A DNA stretch of 16,448 bases, from positions 1 to 16,448 of the forward strand of contig JBJKRF010000164.1 in assembly GCA_046704785.1 (NCBI GenBank). The letters are read 5' to 3'. Position 1 is the stretch's first letter, and each line of letters opens with the position of its first letter. Below, piece by piece: positions 1 to 6,999 of this stretch. A model generated the notes under the pieces. The model was given only the letters and a program-made list of their open reading frames with translations, ran no database searches and had not been told where the DNA came from. This stretch comes from JBJKRF01 sp046704785. GTDB taxonomy: Bacteria; Chloroflexota; Anaerolineae; Anaerolineales; Villigracilaceae. A program made the translations under genes and the position numbers.

Positions 1-1
1 G

Positions 2-88
2 CCAGAGTATAACAACCGCCCACATCAGGGCCTGGCGATTCCGGGGTTGTCACCCAACGAATTCGCCAAGCGTATCTGGCTCATGTAA
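2..88 (+). pseudogene. C-terminal tail of an integrase-type transposase (window-edge partial)
   Basis: Reading frame 2 is open from the window edge to TAA at 86-88 and gives 28 residues. They include the motif YNNRPHQGL, then a Pro-Asn-Glu-Phe-Ala run close to the end. That pattern (YN..RPH.GL ... PNEFA) is typical of the C-terminus of rve/DDE integrase-core transposases of the IS3 and IS481 groups. The catalytic core lies outside the window, so the family cannot be fixed and I cannot tell whether the full gene is intact. The next 30 or so bases should hold the terminal inverted repeat of the element. They run directly into a truncated epimerase gene on the other strand, which places the element boundary near 119-126. 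Confidence 0.72.
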
Positions 89-118
89 CTATGTTGTTAA
101 TGTGCAAGATGATACTGA

Positions 119-736
119 CTAAGACACAATTGGCGCATTTTGCAAGAGTTGTCTTAAAAAGACTTCGACCGCACCTTGTGGTTTTTCCAGGAACCAGTTG
201 GTACCGTAAACATTTGCCGGCCGTAAAATGATCGGGCAAATCCCTTTTGGAATACAAAAATAGTGGATGCTATGCTCCAGCATGAGCTTGGCTTTGCCAT
301 ACGCAGAGATGGGTTGGGTAGGATGGCTCTCGCGAATTGGTAATTCCCTGGCGATACCGTAAACGGTGCCGCCGGACGAGAAAAACAAGAACGTTCCCAA
401 CGACTTTTTCCTTAATCCGGCAAGCAATTTGAGCGTCGGTATAACCGTTTCGCGTATTTCCTGGGTCAGGCTTTTGACTCGGATATTAGGGCGTGAACCA
501 TGCGCCAGATGGATGCATACGTCTGCTTGGGCGATGATTTCGAGGGTCGCTTTCGTTTGCGCAATCGATAAGTCGAAAATCTGTACAGCTCTGCTGGCAG
601 CCTTCCAGCGCCGCTGTTTGCGCTCGTTATATCGGTCGATAATTTTGACAGTCCAGCCATCTCCGAGCAACATTGTTGTAAGTTCGCTGCCAATAAAGCC
701 TAATCCGCCCAACAATACAATCGTTTTGCTTGCCAT
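119..736 (-). CDS. NAD-dependent epimerase/dehydratase, C-terminally truncated
   Basis: This is an extended short-chain dehydrogenase/reductase of the nucleotide-sugar epimerase type. The N-terminus has the NAD-binding G10-x-x-G13-x-x-G16 of a Rossmann fold. SSGGTVYG lies at 120-127, the catalytic pair Y146-x-x-x-K150 at the expected distance, and LRPANVYG at 171-178. I chose the ATG at 736 because an AAGGGG ribosome binding site lies 6 bases upstream and the fold starts 3 residues later; longer in-frame starts upstream would add sequence unlike this family. The protein is only 205 residues where relatives have about 300. It stops at APIVS, just where a [VI]xGDG-type strand should follow, so the substrate-binding C-terminus is missing. 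The junction meets the transposon end at about 119-126, so disruption by insertion is the likely cause. It is probably non-functional. Confidence 0.82.
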   Translation of the reverse strand: MASKTIVLLGGLGFIGSELTTMLLGDGWTVKIIDRYNERKQRRWKAASRAVQIFDLSIAQTKATLEIIAQADVCIHLAHGSRPNIRVKSLTQEIRETVIPTLKLLAGLRKKSLGTFLFFSSGGTVYGIARELPIRESHPTQPISAYGKAKLMLEHSIHYFCIPKGICPIILRPANVYGTNWFLEKPQGAVEVFLRQLLQNAPIVS

Positions 737-875
737 CCATGACCCCTTAGGTACCATGATTTTCTCACAATTGACGGAAAAAGCAAGGACTTTTTGGAGT
801 TTCCCGTCGTGCCATAGCCTGTAAAATGTCCGGGCCGCTTGCTGAAGGATTGGGCACTCCCTGATTTTAACAGAC

Positions 876-908
876 GTGCCACGCTTCTGTCTGAAAGGAG
901 CGTGGCAC
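876..908 (-). terminator. 9-bp perfect hairpin downstream of hypE
   Basis: GTGCCACGC (876-884) and GCGTGGCAC (900-908) form a perfect 9-bp stem around a 15-base loop, 54 bases beyond the hypE stop codon. On the minus strand the stem is followed by a mixed sequence with no clean T-run. It may be a terminator or an mRNA 3' end structure for the hyp operon, or a small repeat. Confidence 0.4.
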
Positions 909-961
909 ATCATGGCTTTGCAAACACCCCGCATGACATGTTATTGTCGTGCCATGCCTGC

Positions 962-2032
962 CTAACAAATTCTCGGTAGCATCTCTCCCATTAATACGTC
1001 GACCACGCGCATCGAACCGATGGTCGTCTTCATCAATACGCGCCCCGACGGCGCTGTACTGATCTCGCCGATCTGTGTGGCTTCTTCGCCGTAGGGGGTG
1101 CGGTGCATGGCGTCCAGTACTTTTTGGGCGTCTTCACGGGCCACGATTGCCAGCAGTTTGCCCTCGTTGGCGATATATAACGGATCGAAGCCGAGCATCT
1201 CGCAAACGGAGACCACCGCCGGGCGCACCGGGATGGAGGTTTCGTCGAGCGTGATGCACACCTCGGACTGCCGGGCGATCTCGTTCAGCGTGGTGGCTAC
1301 GCCGCCGCGGGTGGGGTCGCGCAGCACGTGGACGTTCGGGCTGGCCTCCAGCATGGCCGCAACCAAATGGTTGAGCGGCGCACAGTCGCTCTGAATGTCG
1401 GTCTCGAATCCCAACTCGCCGCGCGCCGCCAGGACAGCCACGCCGTGGTCGCCGATCGGGCCGCTCAACAGGACGGCGTCGCCGGGACGGGCCTGCGCCC
1501 CGCCGATTTCCAGCCCCGCACGGACGATGCCCACGCCGCTGGTGTTGACGTACAACCCGTCGGCTTTGCCCCGTTGGACGACCTTGGTATCCCCCGTCAC
1601 GATCTGCACCCCCGCTTCGGCGGCGGCTTCCCGCATCGAAGCGGCGACGCGTTCCAGGGTGGCCAGCGGTAGGCCCTCTTCGAGAATGAATCCGGCCGTC
1701 AGGTAGAGCGGCGTCGCTCCCATCATGGCGACATCGTTGACCGTCCCGCAGACGGCCAGGCGACCGATGTCGCCGCCGGGGAAGAAAAGCGGCGCAACCA
1801 CGTGCGAATCGGTGCTGATTGCCAGCCGTCCGACGGGCATATCCACCAGCGCGCCATCGTTGGCGGCGGCCAGCGCGGGGTTGTCGAAGGCCGGCAGGAA
1901 CGTTTTCGCAATCAGGTCGGCAGCCATTTTGCCGCCCGCGCCGTGGCCCATGACGATCTGTTCATTGTGCGTTAGCGGCAGCGGGCAGACGCCGCCTTCC
2001 ACGTTAAGTTCATCCATATTGTTACCGTCCAT
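962..2032 (-). CDS. hypE: HypE, [NiFe]-hydrogenase maturation protein (thiocyanate-forming)
   Basis: HypE accepts the carbamoyl group from HypF on its C-terminal cysteine and dehydrates it with ATP to a thiocyanate, the source of the two cyanide ligands of the hydrogenase iron. The 356-residue length fits the family. The N-terminal motif MGHGAGGKM (28-36) is present, as is the PurM/AIR-synthase-like ATP-binding stretch STDS...FPGGDIG (73-90). The protein ends in PRIC with the essential terminal Cys356. The start at 2032 overlaps the hypD stop by 11 bases; a second in-frame ATG at 2017 is equally possible because neither has a strong Shine-Dalgarno. It is the last gene of the hyp operon and probably translationally coupled to hypD. 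Confidence 0.96.
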   Translation of the reverse strand: MDGNNMDELNVEGGVCPLPLTHNEQIVMGHGAGGKMAADLIAKTFLPAFDNPALAAANDGALVDMPVGRLAISTDSHVVAPLFFPGGDIGRLAVCGTVNDVAMMGATPLYLTAGFILEEGLPLATLERVAASMREAAAEAGVQIVTGDTKVVQRGKADGLYVNTSGVGIVRAGLEIGGAQARPGDAVLLSGPIGDHGVAVLAARGELGFETDIQSDCAPLNHLVAAMLEASPNVHVLRDPTRGGVATTLNEIARQSEVCITLDETSIPVRPAVVSVCEMLGFDPLYIANEGKLLAIVAREDAQKVLDAMHRTPYGEEATQIGEISTAPSGRVLMKTTIGSMRVVDVLMGEMLPRIC

Positions 2033-3104
2033 ATTTGTAATACGCGGCGCAAGCGCCTTCGGACGAAACCATCGTAGCGCCCAGCGGGTGTTCGGGCGTG
2101 CACTGCACCCCGAAGGCGGGACAATCGTGTGGTTTCTTGCGCCCCTGCATAATCTGCCCGGCGATGCACAGCGGCGACTCTTTGGGCGTGATGCGCGCCA
2201 CGTCGAAACGCTTCTCGGCGTTGAACGCGTCGAACTCGGGGCGCAGGCACCAACCGGACATGGGGATGGCGCCGATGCCGCGCCAGTTACGGTCGCATTC
2301 TATGAAGACTTGCGCGATGAAGTTTTGAGCGGATTTGTTGCCATCGAAGGTGACGGCGCGGCTGTAGGCGTTTTCCACTTCGACGCGGCCCGCTTCGAGC
2401 ATACGCACCGTTGCCAGCACACCATCGACGAGGTCGAGCGGCTCGAAGCCGGTTACCGTCATCGGCACGCGATATTTCTGCGCCATTTCGGGATATTCCC
2501 AGTAGCCCATCACGGCGCAGACATGCCCGGCCAGCAGGAAGCCCTGCACGCGACTGGCGGGCGATCCCAGGATGGCGTTGATGGCCGGCGGAACACGCAC
2601 GTGTGAAACCAGCACGCTGAAGTTCTTGAGCCCTAAAGCCCTGGCTTGCAGCACCGACATGACGTTGGCGGGTGCGGTGGTCTCGAAGCCGATGGCAAAA
2701 AAGACTACTTGTTTATCAGGGTTCTGCTGGGCAAGACGCACCGCGTCGAGCGGCGAGTAGACCACGCGCACGTCGCCGCCCTGCGCCTTGACGGAAAACA
2801 GGTCGCGTTCGGAGCCGGGCACGCGCAGCATGTCGCCGTAGGAGGTGAAGATCACGTCGGGGCGCGCGGCAATCGCCAGAGCGCGGTCGATCTGTTCGAG
2901 CGGCGTCACGCATACCGGGCAGCCCGGCCCATGGACGAGTTCGACCTCGTCGGGCAATAACTGGTCGAGGCCGCTGCGTACGATGGAATGGGTCTGCCCC
3001 CCGCAGATTTCCATCAATACCCAGTGCTGGGTGACCGTGCGACGGATTTCGTCCAGCACGCCTTTGACCAGTTCAGCATTACGGAATTCGGTCACGTATT
3101 TCAT
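2022..3104 (-). CDS. hypD: HypD, iron-sulfur scaffold for Fe(CN)2CO assembly
   Basis: HypD holds a [4Fe-4S] cluster. Together with HypC it forms the scaffold on which the Fe(CN)2CO unit is built before transfer to the hydrogenase large subunit. The 360 residues match the family. The conserved MEICGGQTHS carries Cys34 and the GPGCPVC motif carries Cys62 and Cys65, the residues implicated in iron binding and thiol redox chemistry. GHVCAVMG and the VTGFEPLDL segment follow. The C-terminal third contains the clustered cysteines expected for the iron-sulfur site (CLRPEF, CIAGQIMQG, DCPAFGVQC and SSEGACAAYY). It begins 32 bases after hypC with only a weak ribosome binding site and overlaps hypE at its 3' end. 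Confidence 0.97.
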   Translation of the reverse strand: MKYVTEFRNAELVKGVLDEIRRTVTQHWVLMEICGGQTHSIVRSGLDQLLPDEVELVHGPGCPVCVTPLEQIDRALAIAARPDVIFTSYGDMLRVPGSERDLFSVKAQGGDVRVVYSPLDAVRLAQQNPDKQVVFFAIGFETTAPANVMSVLQARALGLKNFSVLVSHVRVPPAINAILGSPASRVQGFLLAGHVCAVMGYWEYPEMAQKYRVPMTVTGFEPLDLVDGVLATVRMLEAGRVEVENAYSRAVTFDGNKSAQNFIAQVFIECDRNWRGIGAIPMSGWCLRPEFDAFNAEKRFDVARITPKESPLCIAGQIMQGRKKPHDCPAFGVQCTPEHPLGATMVSSEGACAAYYKYGR

Positions 3105-3136
3105 GGTGGAAGTGTCCTGTTCTGGCGCGAAGTGCT

Positions 3137-3406
3137 TTAAGTAGGGGCGGTTCCCAGTTGAGGGCCAAGCTCTTCGTTGATGTCGGAAATTTCTTTTAGG
3201 AGCGCCAGCGTCTGCAGGGCTTCTTCTTCGCTCAAGACGTTAAGCGCGAAACCAACGTGGATGATGGTGTAGTTGCCCACACTGGCTTCGGGCACGTAGG
3301 CCAGGCAGGCCTCGCGCATGACCCCGCCGCCGAAGTCGACTTTGCCCATGCGCAGCCCCTCTTTTTCGTAGATGTCAACAATTTTTCCGGGTACACCCAA
3401 GCACAT
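3137..3406 (-). CDS. hypC: HypC, hydrogenase maturation chaperone
   Basis: HypC is a small OB-fold chaperone that binds HypD and shuttles the Fe(CN)2CO unit to the hydrogenase large-subunit precursor. The 89-residue protein begins MCLGVPGK, with the essential Cys2 exposed after removal of the initiator methionine, and has the expected VDFGG and YTIIHVGFAL segments. The ATG at 3406 has a good ribosome binding site (CGGAGG, 5 bases upstream). It lies 57 bases after hypF, the longest gap within the operon, and is followed 32 bases later by hypD. The tail after about residue 75 is variable in the family. Confidence 0.97.
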   Translation of the reverse strand: MCLGVPGKIVDIYEKEGLRMGKVDFGGGVMREACLAYVPEASVGNYTIIHVGFALNVLSEEEALQTLALLKEISDINEELGPQLGTAPT

Positions 3407-3463
3407 AAGAACCTCCGTTCAAAGGCTGAAAGATCGGGAACTGGTTTGTAACCTGTTGCGCTT

Positions 3464-5785
3464 TCAGCGTTTCTTCAATTTTTGAGCCGCGACTACCGCC
3501 TGGCCCAAGGCCAAACCGCCGTCGTTGGTGGGCACCTGGCGGTGGATGTAGACGGTGAAACCTTGTTTGTCGAGCAGTTTCAGCGTTTTTTCCAACAAGG
3601 TGACGTTTTGCCATACGCCGCCGGAGAGCGCCACTTCCGAGATGTCGAAGTCGTCGCTCAGGTGCAGGCACAGGCCTGTGACCAGGTGCGCCAGCCCGTT
3701 ATGGAAACGCGCCGAGATTTTCGGAACGGCTACGCCTTGCAGCACGTCGGCGACCAACGCTTCGATGGCCGGTTCCGGCGTGATCTTTCCGCCCTGGAAA
3801 GAGAATTCGTAGCGGCCATTTTCGTCGGGGTCGACCAGCGCTTCGAATTCGATGGCTGCCTGGGCCTCGTAGTTGACCTGTTCGCACACGCCCGTCAGGG
3901 CGGCGGCGGCGTCGAACAGGCGTCCCATGCTGGACGTCAGCGGGGCGTTGAGTCCGTGTTCGAGTTGGGCGCGGATGGCGGTGCGATCTTCGTAGCACAG
4001 GTCTTCATGGGTCGGCAGGGCTTCGTCCCAGTCCAGGCCCAGGGCGTAGAGCAAGCCCAGGGCTGTGCGAGAAGGGCGACGGGTGGCTGCATCTCCGCCG
4101 GGGAGCGGGAAATACGTCAGATGCGAGACGCGCTGAAAGCCAGCGTAGTCCGCGATCAGGAATTCCCCGCCCCAGATGGCTCCGTCGGTGCCGTAGCCGG
4201 TGCCGTCGAAAGATACGCCGATGACCGGGCGCGAGCCGTCCAACTTGTGTTCGGCCATGACGGAGGCGATGTGGGCGTGGTGGTGTTGCACGCTGACCAC
4301 CGGCAGGTTTTCCCGTTCTGCGCGCTCCACTGCATAGCGGGTGGACAGGTAGTCGGGGTGCAAGTCGCAGGCGATGGCAGTGGGTTTGACGCGGAACAGG
4401 CGTTCGAAATGTTCGATGCCCTGCTCGAAGGAGTTCAGGGTTTCGTAGTTTTCCAGGTCGCCAATATGGTGGCTCAAGAAGGCGTACGGACCGTTGGTGA
4501 GGGCAAACGTGTTCTTGAGTTCTGCACCTGTTGCCAAGAACGGCGGCATTTCCCGAGGCAGGTCGATGGGCGTGGGCACGTAACCACGCGAACGCCGGAT
4601 GGGATAGGGGCTGCCATCGAAAATGCGCATCACAGAGTCATCCGTGCGGATGTGGATGTCGCGGTCGTGCATTAGGAAGGCATCGGCCAGATCGGAGAGC
4701 CGCTCGCGGGTCTCCACGTTGTCTGTGCAAATGGGCTCTTCCGACAGGTTCCCGCTGGTCATAACCAATACTTGTGGCACGCCAACCTGGCGTTCGAGCA
4801 GCAGGTAATGTAGCGGTGTGTACGGCAGCATCACGCCTAACGTAGTTTGACCGGGAGCAATGTCGCGGGTGATGTTGGACTCTCGCCGGCGACGCAGCAG
4901 GACGATGGGATGCGCCGGCGACTCGAGCAAGGCGCGCTCTTGGTCGTTGAGATGGCAGTGCAGCCGAATGGTTTCAATATCGGGCATCATGACGGCAAAG
5001 GGCTTATCCACACGCAGTTTGCGACGACGCAACTCGGCGACTGCTTGTGGGTTGGTGGCATCGCACGCTAAGTGAAACCCACCCAGGCCTTTGACGGCCA
5101 CGATTTTGCCTTCGTTCAGCAGACGGCGCGTTTTCGGAATGGCTTCCTCACCAATCAGGATCATCTGGGCGTGACGGTCGCCGCTTCCATCGGCCAGGTG
5201 CGATTTTTCTTCCAACCAGACGCGCGGGCCGCAGTTCTCGCAGGCTACCGGTTGGGCGTGAAAGCGCCGGTTGGCGGGATCGTGATATTCGGCGGCGCAG
5301 TCCGGGCACATCTCGAAAGGCGCCATGGTGGTCTGCGGACGGTCGTAGGGGATGTCTTTGATGATGGTGAATCGCGGGCCGCAGTTCGTGCAGTTGATGA
5401 ACGGGTAACGGTAGCGCCGGTCGTCTGGATCAAAGAGTTCGCGCAGGCAGTCGGAGCAGATTGACACGTCTGGTGAAATGGGCTGGAAGGCATTGGGAAC
5501 GGCTTCCGAGGCGAGAATCTCGAAGTGGGAAAAGCCCCTGGCCGGAAGCTCGTTGTGCGTAAACGTGTCGATACGCGCCAGGGGCGGCGCTTTTTCCTGT
5601 AACAAGCGTATGAAACGCCTCAGAACCGTTTTGCTCCCGTCTACCTGGATGTCGACCCCTGAGGAGGTATTCCGTACCCAGCCGGTCAGCTTTAAATCCG
5701 TGGCAAGCCCGTAGACGAACGGACGAAACCCCACCCCTTGAACGATACCGGTAATATGAATGCGGGTGCCGTATTTCTTTGCCAT
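3464..5785 (-). CDS. hypF: HypF, carbamoyltransferase of hydrogenase maturation
   Basis: HypF makes carbamoyl-adenylate from carbamoyl phosphate and ATP and transfers the carbamoyl group to the C-terminal Cys of HypE. All domains are present in 773 residues. An acylphosphatase-like domain has VQGVGFRPFV (15-24). Two zinc fingers follow, with Cys110/113/132/135 and Cys160/163/182/185. Next comes a YrdC/Sua5-like domain starting at about 205 (VKGLGGFHLACDA, then the KPFAVM and SGNLSEEP motifs). The Kae1/carbamoyltransferase-like C-terminal domain carries VQHHHAHIASVMAEH, FDGTGYGTDG and LSGGVWQN. The gene begins 13 bases after the hypB stop without a clear Shine-Dalgarno, suggesting translational coupling. 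No disruption is visible. Confidence 0.98.
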   Translation of the reverse strand: MAKKYGTRIHITGIVQGVGFRPFVYGLATDLKLTGWVRNTSSGVDIQVDGSKTVLRRFIRLLQEKAPPLARIDTFTHNELPARGFSHFEILASEAVPNAFQPISPDVSICSDCLRELFDPDDRRYRYPFINCTNCGPRFTIIKDIPYDRPQTTMAPFEMCPDCAAEYHDPANRRFHAQPVACENCGPRVWLEEKSHLADGSGDRHAQMILIGEEAIPKTRRLLNEGKIVAVKGLGGFHLACDATNPQAVAELRRRKLRVDKPFAVMMPDIETIRLHCHLNDQERALLESPAHPIVLLRRRRESNITRDIAPGQTTLGVMLPYTPLHYLLLERQVGVPQVLVMTSGNLSEEPICTDNVETRERLSDLADAFLMHDRDIHIRTDDSVMRIFDGSPYPIRRSRGYVPTPIDLPREMPPFLATGAELKNTFALTNGPYAFLSHHIGDLENYETLNSFEQGIEHFERLFRVKPTAIACDLHPDYLSTRYAVERAERENLPVVSVQHHHAHIASVMAEHKLDGSRPVIGVSFDGTGYGTDGAIWGGEFLIADYAGFQRVSHLTYFPLPGGDAATRRPSRTALGLLYALGLDWDEALPTHEDLCYEDRTAIRAQLEHGLNAPLTSSMGRLFDAAAALTGVCEQVNYEAQAAIEFEALVDPDENGRYEFSFQGGKITPEPAIEALVADVLQGVAVPKISARFHNGLAHLVTGLCLHLSDDFDISEVALSGGVWQNVTLLEKTLKLLDKQGFTVYIHRQVPTNDGGLALGQAVVAAQKLKKR

Positions 5786-5798
5786 GGGTCAGTTAAAC

Positions 5799-6473
5799 TC
5801 AAGAAGGATGATTTGAGCGATAGGTTTGTACCTGCGCTTCGAGCCAGTTCAGCCAGGCGGGGAGACCCTCGCCGGTGTGGCAGGACAGCGCGAACGTCAC
5901 TACGCCCGGATTGAGCACTTCGATGCCCTGCCGAAAATAATCCATGCGGAAGGGAACGTAAGGTAGCAAGTCGATTTTGTTGATGACCACCACATCCACG
6001 CCGCGGTACATGCCCGGATACTTATAAGGCTTGTCGTCGCCCTCCGGGATGGAGGCCACCAGTATGTTCTTATGCGTGCCCAGCGCAAAACTGGCCGGGC
6101 AAACCAGGTTGCCAACGTTTTCCACGATGAGCAGATCGAGCGAAGCCAGTTCGAGCTGCGCGAGCGCCGACTGAAGCATAACGGCGTCCAGGTGGCATTC
6201 GCCGCCGGTGTTGATTTGGACGGCCAGCGCACCGGCGGCAGCGCCGCGGTCGGCGTCGAGGCTGGTGGCGATATCGCCATCGACCATGCCCAGGCGCAGG
6301 CGTCCGGACAACCCGTGAGCGGTTCGCTCGACGAGCGAGGTTTTTCCCGCTCCGGGCGAAGCCATAAAATTGACGGCAAACACCCGCGCAGCGTCCAGTT
6401 TGCGGCGGTTATCCTGGGCGAGGTTGTCGTTGGCGCTCAGAATTTTTTCTACGACGGGGATGCGCTCAGGCAT
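5799..6473 (-). CDS. hypB: HypB, GTPase for nickel insertion
   Basis: HypB is a SIMIBI-class GTPase that works with HypA to deliver nickel to the hydrogenase large subunit. The 224-residue protein has the P-loop ASPGAGKTS (38-46), VDGDIATSLDADR (64-76), the metal-binding Cys92-His93 in GGECHLDA, Cys125 in NLVCP and the guanine-specificity NKID (165-168). I chose the ATG at 6473 because the family core starts about 30 residues later and because it overlaps the hypA stop by 8 bases (ATGCCTGA), with GGAG upstream. The frame stays open a further 106 codons upstream, but that stretch is antisense-free overlap with hypA in another frame and does not resemble HypB. There is no N-terminal CxxCGC motif or histidine-rich stretch, so the nickel-storage extension of some HypB proteins is absent. 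Confidence 0.95.
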   Translation of the reverse strand: MPERIPVVEKILSANDNLAQDNRRKLDAARVFAVNFMASPGAGKTSLVERTAHGLSGRLRLGMVDGDIATSLDADRGAAAGALAVQINTGGECHLDAVMLQSALAQLELASLDLLIVENVGNLVCPASFALGTHKNILVASIPEGDDKPYKYPGMYRGVDVVVINKIDLLPYVPFRMDYFRQGIEVLNPGVVTFALSCHTGEGLPAWLNWLEAQVQTYRSNHPS

Positions 6474-6828
6474 GGACTTTTTCTCCGCTTTCCACATCGA
6501 TTGCCTCGAGGTAAAACTCCTCGCCGTGTATGACCTTGACGTTCCGTCCGCCGCATTGTGGGCAGACCAGGTCATCGGCGTTGGGGCTGTATTGGTTGTC
6601 GCAGCCCAGGCACAGCAAGCGTATCGGAACGCGCCGGAAATGAAGCGTGGCGCCTTCGGCCAGCGTGTTCTGGCTGATGATGTCCCAATAGAATTGTACC
6701 GAATCATCGACGATGCTGGACCACTCGCCAAGTACCAGGTACAGGTCGGTAATGGATTGCACATGATGCGTCTGCGCGTGGCGTTCGGCAATTTCGAGAA
6801 TACTTTGCGTAACTGCGAGTTCGTGCAT
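6466..6828 (-). CDS. hypA: HypA, nickel metallochaperone
   Basis: HypA binds nickel through its N-terminal Met-His-Glu and passes it on with HypB. The 120-residue protein starts MHELAVTQSI, so His2 and Glu3 are in place. It carries the structural zinc site as two CxxC pairs, Cys73/76 and Cys89/92. A GGAG ribosome binding site lies 7 bases before the ATG at 6828. The gene is the first of the hyp operon: the 170 bases upstream contain only the terminator of the amidase gene. I could not identify a convincing promoter there. The end overlaps hypB by 8 bases. Confidence 0.96.
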   Translation of the reverse strand: MHELAVTQSILEIAERHAQTHHVQSITDLYLVLGEWSSIVDDSVQFYWDIISQNTLAEGATLHFRRVPIRLLCLGCDNQYSPNADDLVCPQCGGRNVKVIHGEEFYLEAIDVESGEKVHA

Positions 6829-6937
6829 AGGGCTGCTCCGTAGCCTATCTTAGCCAGAATTATGAAATCGGCGGAGTGACAAATGTAATCAAAAAAGGTA
6901 ATAATTCGGATGATATTGGGGGGATTGCTCGTGAATC

Positions 6938-6962
6938 AAAAGCGCCGCTTATTAGGCGGCGC
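6938..6962 (-). terminator. Terminator of the amidase gene
   Basis: GCGCCGC (6942-6948) and GCGGCGC (6956-6962) form a perfect 7-bp GC stem with a 7-base loop. On the minus strand it is followed by TTTTGATT. It lies about 40 bases after the amidase stop codon and separates that unit from the hyp operon. Confidence 0.72.
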
Positions 6963-6999
6963 GAAAGGGAGCTGGCCTCGATCCTTTGTGATTCTGCGC

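Noticed and set aside
366..824. Plus-strand open frame of about 150 codons
   Set aside because: It lies antisense to the epimerase gene, which has a clear Rossmann motif and YxxxK. The plus-strand translation has no recognisable motif and no good ribosome binding site.
3482..4675. Plus-strand open frame of nearly 400 codons
   Set aside because: It is fully antisense to hypF, whose domains are all intact. The frame stays open through the G+C-rich third-position bias of hypF and encodes a low-complexity Val/Gln/Gly-rich sequence.
6474..6791. N-terminal extension of HypB by 106 codons
   Set aside because: The extra sequence overlaps hypA in another frame, is unlike any HypB and would override the ATGCCTGA overlap with its own GGAG site.
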